A stretch of 64,000 nucleotides of DNA, from contig OX392535.1 of NCBI GenBank assembly GCA_947623455.1, positions 40,386,688 through 40,450,687 on the forward strand, written 5' to 3'. Shown in pieces: positions 23,145 to 35,634 of this stretch. Both the position numbers and the translations under genes were made by a program. The notes under the pieces are model-generated. The model was not told the origin of the DNA. It saw only the letters and a list, made by a program, of their open reading frames with translations, and ran no database searches. Positions within the stretch are counted from its first letter, which is position 1; every line of letters starts with the position of its first letter. This DNA is from Mimachlamys varia (taxonomy: Eukaryota > Mollusca > Bivalvia > Pectinida > Pectinidae).

Positions 23145-23219
23145 TTAACATAGTAAACCTTATAAATCGAAAGTTTTTCGGTATTCCTGTATCAATTACA
23201 TCACGTTATCAAGATGTAA

Positions 23220-23575
23220 GTGTGCTAGCTGATCTAGACTAAAACTGCCAACTTATTAAACTTTGAGAGTGCTAGCAGGCCGATCATGTAACGCTTTCAA
23301 ACTGTATTAGTGCTAGCCTTACTATCAGTCTGTGTGAACGCTAGCAGGCCAATCGTGTAACGCTTTCAAACTGTATTAGTGCTAGCCTTACTATCAGTCT
23401 GTGTGAACGCTAGCAGGCCAATCGTGTAACGCTTTCAAACTGTATTAGTGCTAGCCATACTATCAGTCTGTGTGAACGCTAGCAGGCCAATCGTGTAACG
23501 CTTTCAAACTGTAATAGTGCTAGCCATACTATAAATCTGTGTGAGGACTAGCAGGTCAATCATGTCATGTCATCA
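23220..23575. repeat. 69-bp tandem repeat, about 4-5 copies
   Basis: The segment GTGCTAGCC recurs at 23310, 23379, 23448 and 23517, exactly 69 bp apart. Each unit contains two GCTAGC palindromes (GTGCTAGCC and ACGCTAGCAGGCCAATC). The outer copies are diverged. Confidence 0.9.
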
Positions 23576-23579
23576 ATTT

Positions 23580-25800
23580 CAATATAATAAATTTCGAACG
23601 AGTTCCGATAAGAGAAGTAAGCCAGCCGGACATGAATATCATAACATAATGTTGTTCACGTGCTGTTACAGGATCCGAGATGATTGATTGCCTACAAACA
23701 AAGTGAGGAAAAAACAAAAATGCAAGAAACATCCAAGAATTGTTATTTCTAAACAGTTACGACAAGCAAATACTTCAGCTGCAGCATACATGTTGTTTCG
23801 CTCAAAATTATCTTTAAGATTTTCATGTTGTTTATGTCGTAAACCTTCGTGAGGGTACAAAGTAGCAACACAGTATATGGTGTAAACAATAAGTCCATTA
23901 GCTGTTGCTGTACGGAGATGAAGCAGGTTTGATATGAAGTTATAACATAATTGCATAATTTAGAATTTTGTCTTCAGCCCTTTTTTTCCATTCATCTACA
24001 ATAAAAATGAAACTTTGGTACAATCTCGTACATTAATCCATCTGCGCTTGATGTTGGTGTGATGAATGATTTTAGATAGGAATTTGTGAGATATAATGAT
24101 GCTAAAACTATATTTGTTTTTAAATTTTATTTTATCCCGAAATCTGAAATTCATATGCATGTAATCATTTTGCGTGAGCTGTTATCTAACTCTCACATAA
24201 ACACAAGTTGGCGGTAGTTGCTGTTAACATTTTGTTAGATTGAACGACAGCATTTACTGTTTAACGTATTTTTTAACTTTTAAATCCATCATTTTCTTGA
24301 TAATTCAATTAATTTGATTGCATGTACACATGTACAGTTGACAGTGGTCGTAAGCTATATTCCCAATGCAGTTAAACCGCCGCTACGTTACTTTAAACAA
24401 GCCATCGAACTAGCTGTTGATCACTGAAGATATATTGCCTTCTTGCAAAGTCATGTAAACCCCGGGTACAGTTTCAAATTAACCTGTTTCTTATATTAAA
24501 GAATTTCTCGCAGAAAGTCCGAAAGAGATCAACATGAAAAGCTTATGAAAAACTGTTTACCTATGTTCATATTTCATATTCATTATGACGCCACAACAAA
24601 TTGTAATATGACGTAAATATATTCCAAGATGGCGACGCGCGATTTTGTTTTATTGGAAGGGGACACTGTCAAAGAGATGGAATAGAGAAATAAGAAAAAT
24701 GTAGGACCAAAATGTTGCAGTCGTGATTATAGCGAATAGCGAAGCTTCAACAAAACCATAATCTAAACTCGAAATCAATTAAACTAGGGGTTAAATATAA
24801 AAACGTTTTTTTTTTCCGAAACTGCAGTTGCCATGGCAACTCAAAAAGTAAAGATTTAGTCTGATGAAATAAGATCCATTTTCTCTCTCTGACATGGCAA
24901 CATTTTTTTAGTGATGTAATAAAAGGACCGTTATTAAATTCCCATGTCGTTAGGGATTAATACAACTAACTTCAACGCTAGCTGCATTGGGGTTGTTTTA
25001 AAAGATCTTGAGAAAGAAAATCGTTCGGGCTCTGTTTCTATTCGGCAGTGATACCTTTTGTTGATTTCACAGTCACTGAAACACCCGTAAATTGGTCAGA
25101 TGTAGTTAAATGTCCCTAAGTGCCGATGTGACCTTTTCATGCAAAGTCTTGGTATTTATGTGTGGAATGCTTGATTTCTCAATTTAACACAGATCCAGGA
25201 CACTCTGGGATATAAAATTACCAGAGTCTTATCGGCCCCGACTTCTGTTACTAGTTTTAATTAAGTTGTGAAGCATTTATCGAATTACCTAAATGACATA
25301 CCCTAAAATGCCAAACGTGCTCAGACACTCGCGAGCCTTCTTATACCGTACAACCGCCATTTATAGACACTATTGAGGCCATTTTGCGGGTTCTCAAATA
25401 ATTAAGCGGAATGGTATTCAGTCTGATTAGCATGTTACTGAAGAAATTGTCTGTTCTGATACATTCCTGTCAATTAAGCTTTAAAATCTATTTTGAACAC
25501 CAAAACGACGTGTACGAAATGTCACCAAGACTATTGATGCTTCCTGTCGAACAGTTCTATATATAGCCTATCAAAGTCTAACAGTGCTCTGTATTTAGCA
25601 GTTCGGACCGTGCAAATTGCGTACGTCCTTTGGATTATGGTAGCTCGGTTTGACATTCTTTTTGGACGTCCACTAGGATAGATGATTATTGTTCATTAGT
25701 TCCGGAATCAGAGGTTACACACGCTGGTCCCAATTTACATCAAGACGTGTCTGGTAGCTAGCTGCCAGACACATTAAGAACAGAATGACGTAATATCGGT
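23580..25800. other. Non-coding with one short PLE-tail scrap
   Basis: A short copy of the dispersed PLE-tail family lies at about 24733-24800 (CTTCAACAAAACCATAATC). Nothing else was recognised. Confidence 0.45.
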
Positions 25801-25859
25801 ATTTTTGTTGAGTTCAAGCTGTCGTTGTTTTATCGATGTTACTTTAGATGTCCCTGTAT

Positions 25860-26165
25860 CTGCCATGTCAGCTCTTTCACACAGAGGTTCATTTCTCTTT
25901 TCAACCCGCTCTTCATTTCCTGCTCTCCTCTCCCTTTCTTTGTTACATTACCTCATCTTCATTCTATCCTTCACAAATTGGTCTTTATGTCTTGTTTTCT
26001 TTCTTCTTCCCTCTCCCTTTTCCTCATCATTTCTCCCTCCCTATGAATTTCATTCCCTTTCTCCCCTTTTCGGTCTATCGTTCTCCTCCCCTCTCTGGTA
26101 CTCATTCTCTCTTCCTTCGTCATCGTCTCTTTCACACTCACTCTCTTTTTGTTTTCTCTTATGCA
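25860..26165. repeat. Pyrimidine-rich low-complexity tract
   Basis: About 300 bp dominated by C and T on the plus strand. It keeps several frames open (up to 140 codons) with Ser/Leu/Phe-rich nonsense peptides. It is not coding by composition. It could form triplex DNA. Confidence 0.75.
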
Positions 26166-26409
26166 ATACTAAAACTTATTATGCCCGATGACGTAAGTGC
26201 TTATATTTCATCCGTCGATAGCAATGTCTATATGTGCCAATATTACTTGCTCAAAATAACTTTGTATTAATGCTAAGTATATGAGTAAGATTGCCTGTGT
26301 CAACCTTTCGACAGTGTAAATACAAGGCCATAATGGGTTTGCCTTTAATGCTTTATTCTCTTTAACAGCACACATTAATTTGAGGCACATGTAATTTGTG
26401 TTAATTGAT

Positions 26410-26640
26410 TTAGTTGGATGTGACAAATATTAACATGGCGGGTGTCGTCGATGAAGAAGAAGACGCTTACTCTTCCGGAACACATGGTCTTATTCTCTTG
26501 TGCTTTTACGAGAGTCTCCATGTCAATCTTCTGTTGTCGTTCCTATTTTGCCTCAGGTTAAATCGATTTTGAGTTCGGATTATAGTTTTGTTGACGCTTT
26601 GGTTATTCTTTTATTTGTTTTTGAAACCATCCAGTTTAAT
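26410..26640 (+). mobile_element. PLE 3'-tail fragment (copy 5)
   Basis: The plus strand reads MAGVVDEEEDAYSSGT, continuing into a frame like those of the other copies. It ends TCGATTTTGAGTTCGGATTA then TAGTTTTGTTGACGCTTTGG. Confidence 0.65.
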
Positions 26641-27010
26641 ATCGACCAAATCCTATTTTATGTTCTCATATTTGTTCAGATAAGTGTCCGAATTTCTTAT
26701 TTGAATCTGTATTTCCTTGTTTTTGCCAATATGGAGGTAATGTCGCTATGTGGTTGAGTTTGCAAACATTAGATACACGGTTCACGATATGATCAATTTA
26801 ATCATGTCATATACGGTTGATATGAAAGCAAAATATTGTGTTTATGAAAAAGCATGTAAATATGGTTTATGATATAAGAGGTACACATTTGTCATTTCTG
26901 AATATGGATGTATGAATATGGATGTATGAATGTCGATATAACAAGAAGTGACAAAGACGATTTGACTAAGAACAATGTGAGGAGCCGGCTACTGCAGAAT
27001 TGGACACATA

Positions 27011-27090
27011 CTTATCCAGTGGTCAGCAGACTTATCTAGTGGTCAACAGACTTATCTAGTTGTCAACAGACTTATCTAGTGGTCAGCAGT
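27011..27090. repeat. 20-bp tandem repeat, 4 copies
   Basis: CTTATCTAGTGGTCAACAGA repeated four times with a few substitutions. Confidence 0.85.
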
Positions 27091-28235
27091 CAGACTCTAG
27101 ACTCACCTTTTGAGTTTGTGTACAGTACAAGTTGTCATAGCTACTTATCCGCGCACAATGCCAGTGAAATTCAAATTTATTGACAATATGAAAATTATGT
27201 CATATTTTTAAAACACCCTATGAAAATTACTTTAAAAATCATAAAGAATGGTCTTATCAAACTCTATAACAGTTACGACACGGCAATAATGGTAACCTTA
27301 CTAATTAACGACTGACATATTACCTAAAGTATATATATATATATATCATCTAGCTATGTGTTTTAAAACGTCCCTGGTTTCATTCCCCTCTTAAAAACAA
27401 GCTACTTGGCCACTGTGTAAGCGAGATATTTTATTTCTTTTGTTTTATATACGAGAAGTCTTACACTCGTTTTGCCAGAGGCTATGCTGAAGACGTGTTT
27501 TGTGTTGTAACCCAATACAAACAATCGTATCGGTATTACTTTGACCTTCAGTGATCACATGATAAACCTTGCTTCTTGTGAAAGCTGACGCGATCTTGTC
27601 TAAAATACCTTCACATTCAATTTGTATCAGCTAATGAAAATGTCACAGCTACGCTCGTTCAAACTGACAGTTTAAAAGGAATGAGAAACCCACAGGGAGA
27701 ATCTGAAAACCAAAGTTCGTTTATAAGGCTTAAACTACACTGGTTGTCTCGATCCAAATGGCGTAATATAGCAAATGAAGAGATGAGATGGATATTGCCA
27801 GTCAACAAAACATAAGGTAAAACTAAACTTACTAAAACTGTCAATATTATAACAGCATTGCGTCATACGTTTATCGAATTCTATAATTAAGGTAAACACA
27901 AACCAAATATATAGTCAAGGACTTTCGCAGTCTCAAGGTCGAGACAAAAACCACAAAAAAAGCGTAATATGATTACTGCTGGCAAAAGGAACAATATGGT
28001 TGGCTGTGTTATCAAAATAGTTTTAAGTAAAGCAGTATGAGTTTCGTTTTGGTAGTTTCACATGCATGACTAATGTTTCGACTTCCGGATATTTGGAACT
28101 ACCTTATAAATATTCAAGATACTGTATAGTTGCTTTTATTCGCGGGGGATTCAATTTTGCTATGTTCGCCGTCAAACTAAATTCCGCGAAATCAAATACT
28201 CGTGAGGTATTAAATGTGTTTTCAAAAAATAAGAG
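27091..28235. other. Non-coding, no gene recognised
   Basis: At about 28140-28215 the plus strand reads GGFNFAMFAVKLNSAKSNTR. I suspect this is a dispersed repeat rather than an exon, because stops flank it closely and no splice sites are evident. Confidence 0.4.
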
Positions 28236-28318
28236 CATACCAAAGTGTCAACAAAACCATAATACTCAAACTTAAAATCGAGTAAACTAGACGCAAAATA
28301 GGAACAAGGGAAAGATAC
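28236..28318 (-). mobile_element. PLE 3'-tail fragment (copy 6)
   Basis: Plus-strand text GTGTCAACAAAACCATAATA, then AAAATCGAGTAAACTAGACG, truncated where the next repeat begins. Confidence 0.55.
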
Positions 28319-28324
28319 GTGGTT

Positions 28325-28740
28325 GGGCCGGGGGATTTGCAAAGTTTATAAACCCCGAGAGTGGAATTGTTTTGCACCTTTTGTCATGAAAGAGTATTTT
28401 TCTCTCATTTCAACTACCGGAATAAGCTCAAAAACCATGAATATACCGTTTGACTGGCTACCATTATGAAAATTTCAACTTTTTCCTTGAGCTTTTTTGA
28501 CGAAAACTAATCACACGTTAAGATTAAGCATACCCCATATTTGCAATCGATGTTTGCGCAGTAAAATTGATCTCAGCTTCTAGATTTTACAATTTACATT
28601 TTGTGAATGGTTTTAATTTCATCACATCGCCGTTTTCTCATGACGTCACGTTATTGTTGAGCCATTGTGATATCAGGTCGCGTGCTATGTAAGATAGGAT
28701 TTTCTTATATAGCTTTCTTAAATGGGCTATGGCATTGGTA
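28325..28740. repeat. Dispersed element, homologous to 36890-37250
   Basis: Shares long blocks with the element at 36759-37284, including AATAAGCTCAAAAACCATGA and CGTTATTGTTGAGCCATTGTG-type sequence with a TGACGTCA octamer (28641-28648). It is non-coding and directly abuts a PLE tail, as the second copy does. Confidence 0.65.
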
Positions 28741-28794
28741 TGAGAGAAAAACACTTTCTCTGAATATTCCATGCGTATGACAACTTCAAGGATT

Positions 28795-28850
28795 GAACCA
28801 CGGTTGCCTGCTTGGGAGGCCGGGATGTGACCACTCCGCCCATATATTTG
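28795..28850 (-). mobile_element. tRNA-like SINE head
   Basis: On the minus strand GGGCGGAGTGGTCACATCCC is followed by GTGGTTCAATCC, which are A-box-like and B-box-like. Confidence 0.45.
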
Positions 28851-29439
28851 TTTGACCTAAAATAAGATACATTTATGTGGTATCGTTAATTAAGCTTCGT
28901 TTCTGCAGAAGAACGTTTTAAAAGCTTGAGCATTATATTTGATAGTAACTAACGGACATGTTTGATTCAGGCGACGACTTGAGGCTAGTCTATAACAGTA
29001 CTTTGTTTTTAAAATATTGCTTTTATAGTCTATCTGATATTTCTAAAAGTGCGAAATTTCGGGTAAGAATTAGTTGCACGTGTCAGCAAAAACGTTACGT
29101 AAAGCTATTAAGATAATACTGTAGACGGCAATAACAGATGCCGACTGTCACCATATTTCCCACAAAAGTCTCATTATGGCTGTGTTATGGCGCACCTAAG
29201 TGTTGCGATTTCGACAAGGGATCAAAACTACCAATAAACACCAGCTTTAAAACAAACACTACTTTCTCAAACAGTGCTTTGAGGTGAAATACGTGTTTAA
29301 ATTTAAAAAGAATCATAAGCTTTGAACACGTAATGTTTAAAAAGTTTATTTTCACGATTTAGCGTGTCTGATTGTCCCATGTTGCCAGTTGCCACGTTCT
29401 ACAGTGCTATAACCAATTTGTTTCTTTCTTGTACGAACA

Positions 29440-29630
29440 GGGCCGAGTTGTTCAAAAGATGATTAGCTTAATCAGTGATTAGTTCAATTTTTAATTATCA
29501 TGTAACTTTAAAATGAAACCATAGATTTAATTACAACTTTGCAAATATCAAAAGCCTCATATCGTCAATTTAATTTTGAAAAATGTCGTTAAATAGTGAT
29601 TAAGCTAATCACCCTTTGAACAACTGACCC
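29440..29630. mobile_element. MITE with GGG(C/T)C.GAGTTGTTCAAA termini
   Basis: The left end GGGCCGAGTTGTTCAAAAG and the right end CTTTGAACAACTGACCC are inverted. Both arms continue into TGATTAGCTTAATCA-type sequence. 191 bp, non-coding. Confidence 0.75.
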
Positions 29631-29640
29631 GTTAAGTCAT

Positions 29641-29703
29641 GTCATATTGCCATGTCATAAAAATGGTATGTGTAATACCATTTTTATGACATGACAATAT
29701 GAC
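29641..29703. repeat. Short hairpin, 29-bp arms
   Basis: GTCATATTGCCATGTCATAA begins the left arm. The right arm (29675-29703) is its reverse complement with one mismatch, around a 5-base loop. It lies 11 bp after the preceding MITE. Confidence 0.85.
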
Positions 29704-29872
29704 GTGTAACAACACTTTTGTAGTGTCATAAACAAATGACGTCTTTATGACGTCATATGATTGTCTCAGTAGTGAAAATTGTACTGTCATAGAAGAAATG
29801 TGCCTTTCTTATAGATAATTAATTTGAGAGATTTTTCGTATTTTCTCATCAATATAAGTTATGTGATAAATA

Positions 29873-29954
29873 TAATCTTACACTCGTGTCAATGTGATAT
29901 TGAATTGATTAAACTCTTTAAATAAATCCATATTACATCGACACTTGTGTAAGA
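29873..29954. repeat. Small foldback repeat
   Basis: ATCTTACACTCGTGTCAATG is inverted at CGACACTTGTGTAAGAT, with AT-rich sequence between. Confidence 0.7.
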
Positions 29955-30059
29955 TCCTCCATATAGTATTAATCAAAAGTAAACAGTCACACACATATAC
30001 ATAAACTCATACATACTGAGACCTGTGTTACATGCAAGGAAGGGTACATTTTATGACCA

Positions 30060-30215
30060 GATAAAGATTAATGGAATATTTCCCTACTTGAAGGGTGTGA
30101 CAGAGATATCACCAAAGGGATGATAGTCTTGGTTGTCTTACCCGAGGCTCTGCCGAAGGTTAGACAATCAAGAATATCACCCCGGGTTGGAAATTTCTCT
30201 GTGATAACATCAAAG
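30060..30215. repeat. Foldback repeat upstream of the GPCR exon
   Basis: Nested inverted arms, for example GATAGTCTTGGTTGTCTTACC against GGTTAGACAATCAAGAATATC, with CAGAGATATCACC against GGAAATTTCTCTG outside. Two frames of 71 and 86 codons on opposite strands are artefacts of the palindrome. Confidence 0.65.
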
Positions 30216-30542
30216 GAAGAGGTGATTATTTTTTCTCCCATTATTTTGGTTTTGGAAAGTGTTAATGCAGCACAATGCTCACGTGACATGATTGAATTGT
30301 TGATTTGGCGTGATGGTATTGTTATCATGCCGTGATTATATTAGTGTCGTGACGTCATTACATCGATTTCAGCTCGTGTAATCTGTCATACCGAAGGGGG
30401 CGACAAAAAAATCATGAACAGGGAAAAGAGGAGAAAAATCTGTGAATGATTGGAGAAAAGTCGATTCTACAGATTTCATTGTGATTAATTGTCCTTTTTA
30501 TACCTTATTCAACATTTTAAACCGTACTTTTGTATTTTTCAG

Positions 30543-31228
30543 GTGTAGCTGTTGCAGTCAGTATCTTTTCCTTGACGGCCATGAGTGTTGACCGGTACGT
30601 GTCCATACAACATCCTGTTGCTGCGCGCAGAATCATGTCGTCATCGCAAGCTTTATTAATCATCGGCTGTATGTGGGTTATCTCGGCCATCTTCATGGGT
30701 CCTCTGTTGTACATTCGGGATGTCTCGGTTTTTGAGATGCCAAATCTACAACCTTTGAAGTTTTGCATTGAAGACTGGCCTCAGGACAGAGACAGAGAAG
30801 CATATGGCCTTTTTCTCCTCTTTGTAGTGTTTCTCATTCCTGCTGGGACGCTTGCCATATGCTACGTCAACGTCGGCAGAACGCTTTGCACAAATGAAAT
30901 ATCGCGTGAAGGTTCAGACAGCAGTACACGGGGACTGTTTTCCCGGAAACGAGCCGCGCGCATGCTCATTATTCTGGTGATTGTGTTCATGGTGTGTTGG
31001 CTGCCCTACAATATTGCCTCTTTGTTTTCCGATATGACAGAAGGAAGTCATCTCTTATACATATTATTCTTCTCCCTTTGGCTTGGACATGCGCACAGCG
31101 CAATCAACCCAGTCATGTTTTGGCTTTTGAACAGGCGTTTCCGGGAAAGAGTTCGAGGAATGATGAGATATGTTCAAAAAAGTAGCTGCGGATCTGCTAC
31201 TGCGCATTCCCTACCAGAATTTGTGTAA
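30543..31228 (+). CDS. Class A neuropeptide-type GPCR, terminal exon (TM3 to C terminus)
   Basis: A membrane receptor that would couple an extracellular ligand to G proteins. The exon begins after a pyrimidine-rich acceptor (TTTGTATTTTTCAG) in phase 1 and runs 228 codons to TAA at 31226-31228. In order: the rest of TM3 with DRY (SVDRYVSI), TM4 (ALLIIGCMWVISAIF), a second extracellular loop with the conserved Cys (KFCIEDWP), TM5 (LFLLFVVFLIPAGTLAICY), a basic third intracellular loop, TM6 with the CWLPY motif, TM7 with NPVMF in place of NPxxY, and a short tail rich in Arg and Ser. The N terminus, TM1 and TM2 must lie in upstream exon(s) that I did not find. The FCIEDWP loop recalls peptide-receptor families such as NPFF or NPY types, but the ligand is not resolved. 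Confidence 0.88.
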
Positions 31229-32024
31229 TGAAAACGATTCGAATAATATATTATATCAAATTCACGTCCATAATTAATCGTACCGGTGTAATGTCTTCGT
31301 CACGCATGCCCACAATTTTATATTTGGAACAGTTTGGCATCACGTTTTATAGAATCATATGCCTAAACAGAAATTCATGGAAAACTGAGGTGCTTTCATT
31401 TTTTGACAACGAAGTTCTTTATCAGATCTTATGCTGAGAAGGATACAAAAAACACATTTCATAAATTGTACGTCTCGTTGAAAAAAAGCGCACCGGAACA
31501 GAGTGCTCATTACCGGTAACTGTATTTTGTATGCCAGTGGCACCCGTGACAAAATCCTCCTTTAATTGTAATCTTATACATGTATAATTAACAGACGACA
31601 GCAGCAAGACTATCGTGAATAAGCAAAACATTTCTGCTGTTCTAGAGGAAGTGTTTTTTACGTAGTTGTTCCGACAAAGTGAAAGTTCGTCTGGTAATAT
31701 TTTAATTGGAGAAAATTTCAGGTACAAAGATATCAGCATGATCCTGTTTATACATGAAATGTGATGCTTTTAAAAGATTTACTGTAATAGAAAGGCTATG
31801 TTTCACCGTAAGTGTTTATATGGGAAGATGAATATAAACACTTATTAGTTGTTATGCACAACCTTTGAACTATTCATACTTACCAATCTAAAGAAAACAA
31901 ATGAAAAAAAAAAAAAATTAGGTAAACCAGTTATATCAAAATTGATCATCGGGATTTTACAGGATGTATGTATCCTTATTTTAAACATAAACATGGTTTT
32001 TATTTTGAATAAACTTAGAAATGT
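31229..32024 (+). other. Probable 3' UTR and intergenic sequence of the GPCR gene
   Basis: No coding sequence. The first plausible polyadenylation signal AATAAA is at 32008-32013, about 780 bp after the stop; I cannot confirm its use. Confidence 0.35.
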
Positions 32025-32226
32025 AGATTCTACAAATGATAAATATAAGTACTGAGCTGCTTTCAGTTGGCATTCATAGGCTATATGAATGTCAACTAGT
32101 CAAACGCAAATTCGATGAAGCGTGCTAGCACTTCATGTCGGATTTGTCTTTGAGCAGTTAGCATTCATATTGTCTATGAATGCCAACTGAAAGCAGTTCA
32201 ATACATGTGTATCATTTGTAGAATCT
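32025..32226. mobile_element. MITE, CTTTCAGTTGGCATTCAT family (copy 1)
   Basis: Outer arms AGATTCTACAAATGAT / ATCATTTGTAGAATCT and inner arms CTTTCAGTTGGCATTCATAG / CTATGAATGCCAACTGAAAG are both inverted. Related elements lie in SIRT6 introns 2 and 3. Confidence 0.75.
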
Positions 32227-32741
32227 GTTTATCTCATAAAATAATTAATAACACATTTCATATCTCAGAATTTAGCTCAAACTATGACGTCATAATAATA
32301 AAAGAATGCATGGCCTGATAAATGCCAACTGAACTAAGTGGGGTTAAATAAAGATAAATATCAAACTTAAACACATGGGTATGCCAAGTACACACCCTCA
32401 AATAGTGCTGTTTAAACAGTTATGTGCGAGATATTGTAGAAATGATATTTTTTTTTTTTAAAAGAGACCTTTTGTTGTGATAATGTATACAAAATAGTTA
32501 AAATATGTGTATTTCTATAAAAAATGTTTTTTTCTTATATTGTGGTGCATCCGATAAAGTGATTTGCACATTTATTGACAATTTTCGACAGTCTTTGACT
32601 GGCGTACATACAGTCAACATATGTAAAAGGGGATTCTCGCGTCTGTAGATGTTCGAGTGCTGGCCCGTAGAACTGATAGCGTTGTGCTGGCTTTTATTCT
32701 TAAACGTATCTTTCTATGAGTTATAGTAAAAATAAATAAGA

Positions 32742-32960
32742 GAATACCGAAGCTTTAACACAATCATAATCCAAACTCAAAATCGATAAAACAACGGACA
32801 AAATATGAATATAGGAAAGATTTACACGGAGACTCTTGTAAAAGTACAATAGAATAAGTCCAAGTGTTTCGGAAGAGTAAGCGTCTTCTGCTTTATCGAC
32901 GACACCCGCCAGGTAAATCTTTGTCACATCCATGTAAACATCAAGTTCTCAAAATGAGAT
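32742..32960 (-). mobile_element. PLE 3'-tail fragment (copy 7)
   Basis: The minus strand reads LAGVVDKAEDAYSSETLG within an open frame of 70 codons that continues through the LSILSLDYDCVKASVF end, where other copies have a stop. Confidence 0.6.
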
Positions 32961-35376
32961 CTGAGTATTTACTTCCCATAGCATAAAGCCCCTTCGGAAA
33001 ATAACGCAGCATTTCACACCGTAACTTTTAACGCACATTGAGTTTTCCCCCAATATTTGTTGAAAGATTTTCTCTAAATTAAATTTAAAGAGATAAATAA
33101 TTTCAAACTGATATTTGAACCTTTCATTTTCATTCATTATAAATCAGAGCGTTTTGTTTGTAAATACATGTAACTATCTTGTAAAGTAAAAGTAATTTAA
33201 TGTTGATTATTGTAAATATATATGTTGTGTCATCATGCCACACTTTATTGTTTGGTCCAAAAGTCTGAAAATGGATATATGTAACAATTTTGTTCCCGAA
33301 GAGAAGTTGGGTTTTTGTGTGTGATGTATGAGTGCGTGTGTCACGTTTTTTTGGCACTATTGTTAATCAATATTGAATAATATCATATTCATATTTATAT
33401 TCATAACAAGCAGAGTGCATTCAGTCGTCATATTTTATAAATATATATTTGTATAAAGGATGACTTTTTTTCTCCAATAGCTGCCTACGTATTTAAAAAA
33501 TATTGACAATCACGATATATTTTATGTAATAAGTAAGAATAATTTCATTTGTTTCTAGCATAAAACATTCTAATTGTCACTGATTTTTGTAGTTAATTTC
33601 ACAAAACAAAACTCTATCTGATAGCAATGTGTCAAAGTGACAATAATGATATCCACATATTTTAATGATGTATTTCCATAATGGTAGCATTAAAATAATT
33701 GAAAATAAGTTTTAAATACATAATGAAAGATGTCTCGTTAACACAATGTATTCATTGTGAATTATTGTAGCGGTTAAGCTTAATCAAGTTGATGATTAAT
33801 ATGAAGTTAATTTTTTTCCCCTTACACAATGACAGATGCTATATTCAAAAATGTTAGTTTTAACAAGTGGTATGATAGTTCTAGATATTTCTGTAGAATG
33901 TCAATCCAGTCCAATATCGGGTCTGCCAAAATTATAAGGAATGACTAACCGGTGAGCAACTAAGATGATATGCGTAATATTACAGCAAGTACAAACATGT
34001 ATACAAGAATATCTATTTTTACTGATAACGCTGTGTCTAGAATGATGTAGTACGTATCCCTAGTCCTTGGTAGACATTGCATAGCATCAGAGTTCAATTA
34101 TCCTGTCTTTTTTATTAGCTGATTCTTTTTTTCTCGTATAGTTGAATCAATTGCCATAAGGCACTCGCATTTTGTTTCCGGTGCCCTAATTGTGATTTGA
34201 AAAGTTACAGGGATTTCAATATGTTAGAAATTAAGCACAGATTTTCCCAATAGTATTGATCAATTTTGATACGAGATATCTTACTTTGTAATAAAACTGT
34301 TAACAAAAACAGCTAATTATTAAAATGTGAAGAAAGAGCAGTCTTAATCGGGTAATCGGGGAGGGGGGATTGTCACAATTTGACGTTCATACCATCGCTG
34401 ATAAAATCTGGTTCCTCTGGACTTGATTCAATAGACGGGATCATTTGCAGACAACATAATAATTGAAAATACGAATTTAAAATGTAATCATTACTCAAGG
34501 GAAACGACAGAAGGGACAACTAAAGCTAATTTCACACGTCCTGGAGCGCATATGACGTTACATGGTTATAAAAAGTGGGTTAAACGTCAGAACTTATGAA
34601 GGTCTAGGATACCGTGTTAGTCTTATTACACTTCGAACATTGTTTAAATATGATAAAAAATCTCCTGTAAAATTAGATCCTGTCTACACTGTAGCTTTGC
34701 GATATCTATATGTTGTACGTGTTGTTCATATCTTTGATTTGTTGAACATTATATATTCACTTTAAATTAATAATTAATATTATGAGTTATTTTTGGTCAT
34801 TTCGACATTGACTTTCTCACAAAAAGCCCTTAATGGTATCTAATATTGATATTTTTCTTTGTAAATTTAGGAAATATTCGTGATAGAAATATTTTCGAAA
34901 GAAAGCATGGAGAGAATCGTTTTATATTATTATTACTATAAGAGTCAAACAGACAATTAACGAGTTTCTTAATTCTTAAAAATTATCTTATATACATTAA
35001 TCCCAAAATGCCTATATAATAATATAAATATTATTTTCTGATTAACTGTTAACATTGCCAATAATGAGATGTAAATCGGAGGAACGAAAATATATGAGGT
35101 TGGTACTTAGAAATTTAAGATGTTCAAAAGGCATTTGAAATTAATAATTCAGTTCTTTCCCTTTCTCTATGTGGGTTCGTTTAATATAAAACTCGCGAAC
35201 ATTTCCTCGTTTACGTACGGTAGAGGATGAGTGAAGATTTTTATGTGTTTTATCATTAGCTACTGTTAAGTATAAATGTGACATGGAGTGAATGCATCGT
35301 TTATTGCGTCAAACATCCTACATGTTCATTATGATTTGTAGATTAAATATGTTTCTACTTTATCATTGATTGCAAG
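32961..35376. other. Non-coding, no gene recognised
   Basis: Very AT-rich. I see no exon, RNA gene or clear repeat. Confidence 0.45.
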
Positions 35377-35634
35377 ATCTCGGGGAAATTTCCGGTAAAC
35401 TTCGGAAATCTACTCCCTCGAGTGCATGCGGCTAAAGGTCATGCTTTGAATCTTATAGTTTTGACATAGATCAAATCCTCAGCCTTTATCAACGAGAGGT
35501 TACGACTATACAAGAATGGCTTACTTTGCAAACTTTGGTGTGGCCATTGGCGCAGCCATATGGATAATGACGTTTACATCATGTGACCTTCTTAACTTTA
35601 GATTTCCGAAGATTACCAGAAATTTCCCCGAGAT
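35377..35634. mobile_element. MITE, about 258 bp
   Basis: Left end ATCTCGGGGAAATTTCCGGT and right end ACCAGAAATTTCCCCGAGAT are inverted. The arms extend about 35 bp, to CTTCGGAAATCT / AGATTTCCGAAG. Non-coding. Confidence 0.8.

Noticed and set aside
25805..26270. Three overlapping frames of 73-140 codons
   Set aside because: Composition artefact of a pyrimidine-rich tract.
30068..30335. Open frames on both strands just upstream of the GPCR exon
   Set aside because: They lie over a foldback repeat and show no transmembrane or N-terminal GPCR features, so they are not the missing 5' exon.
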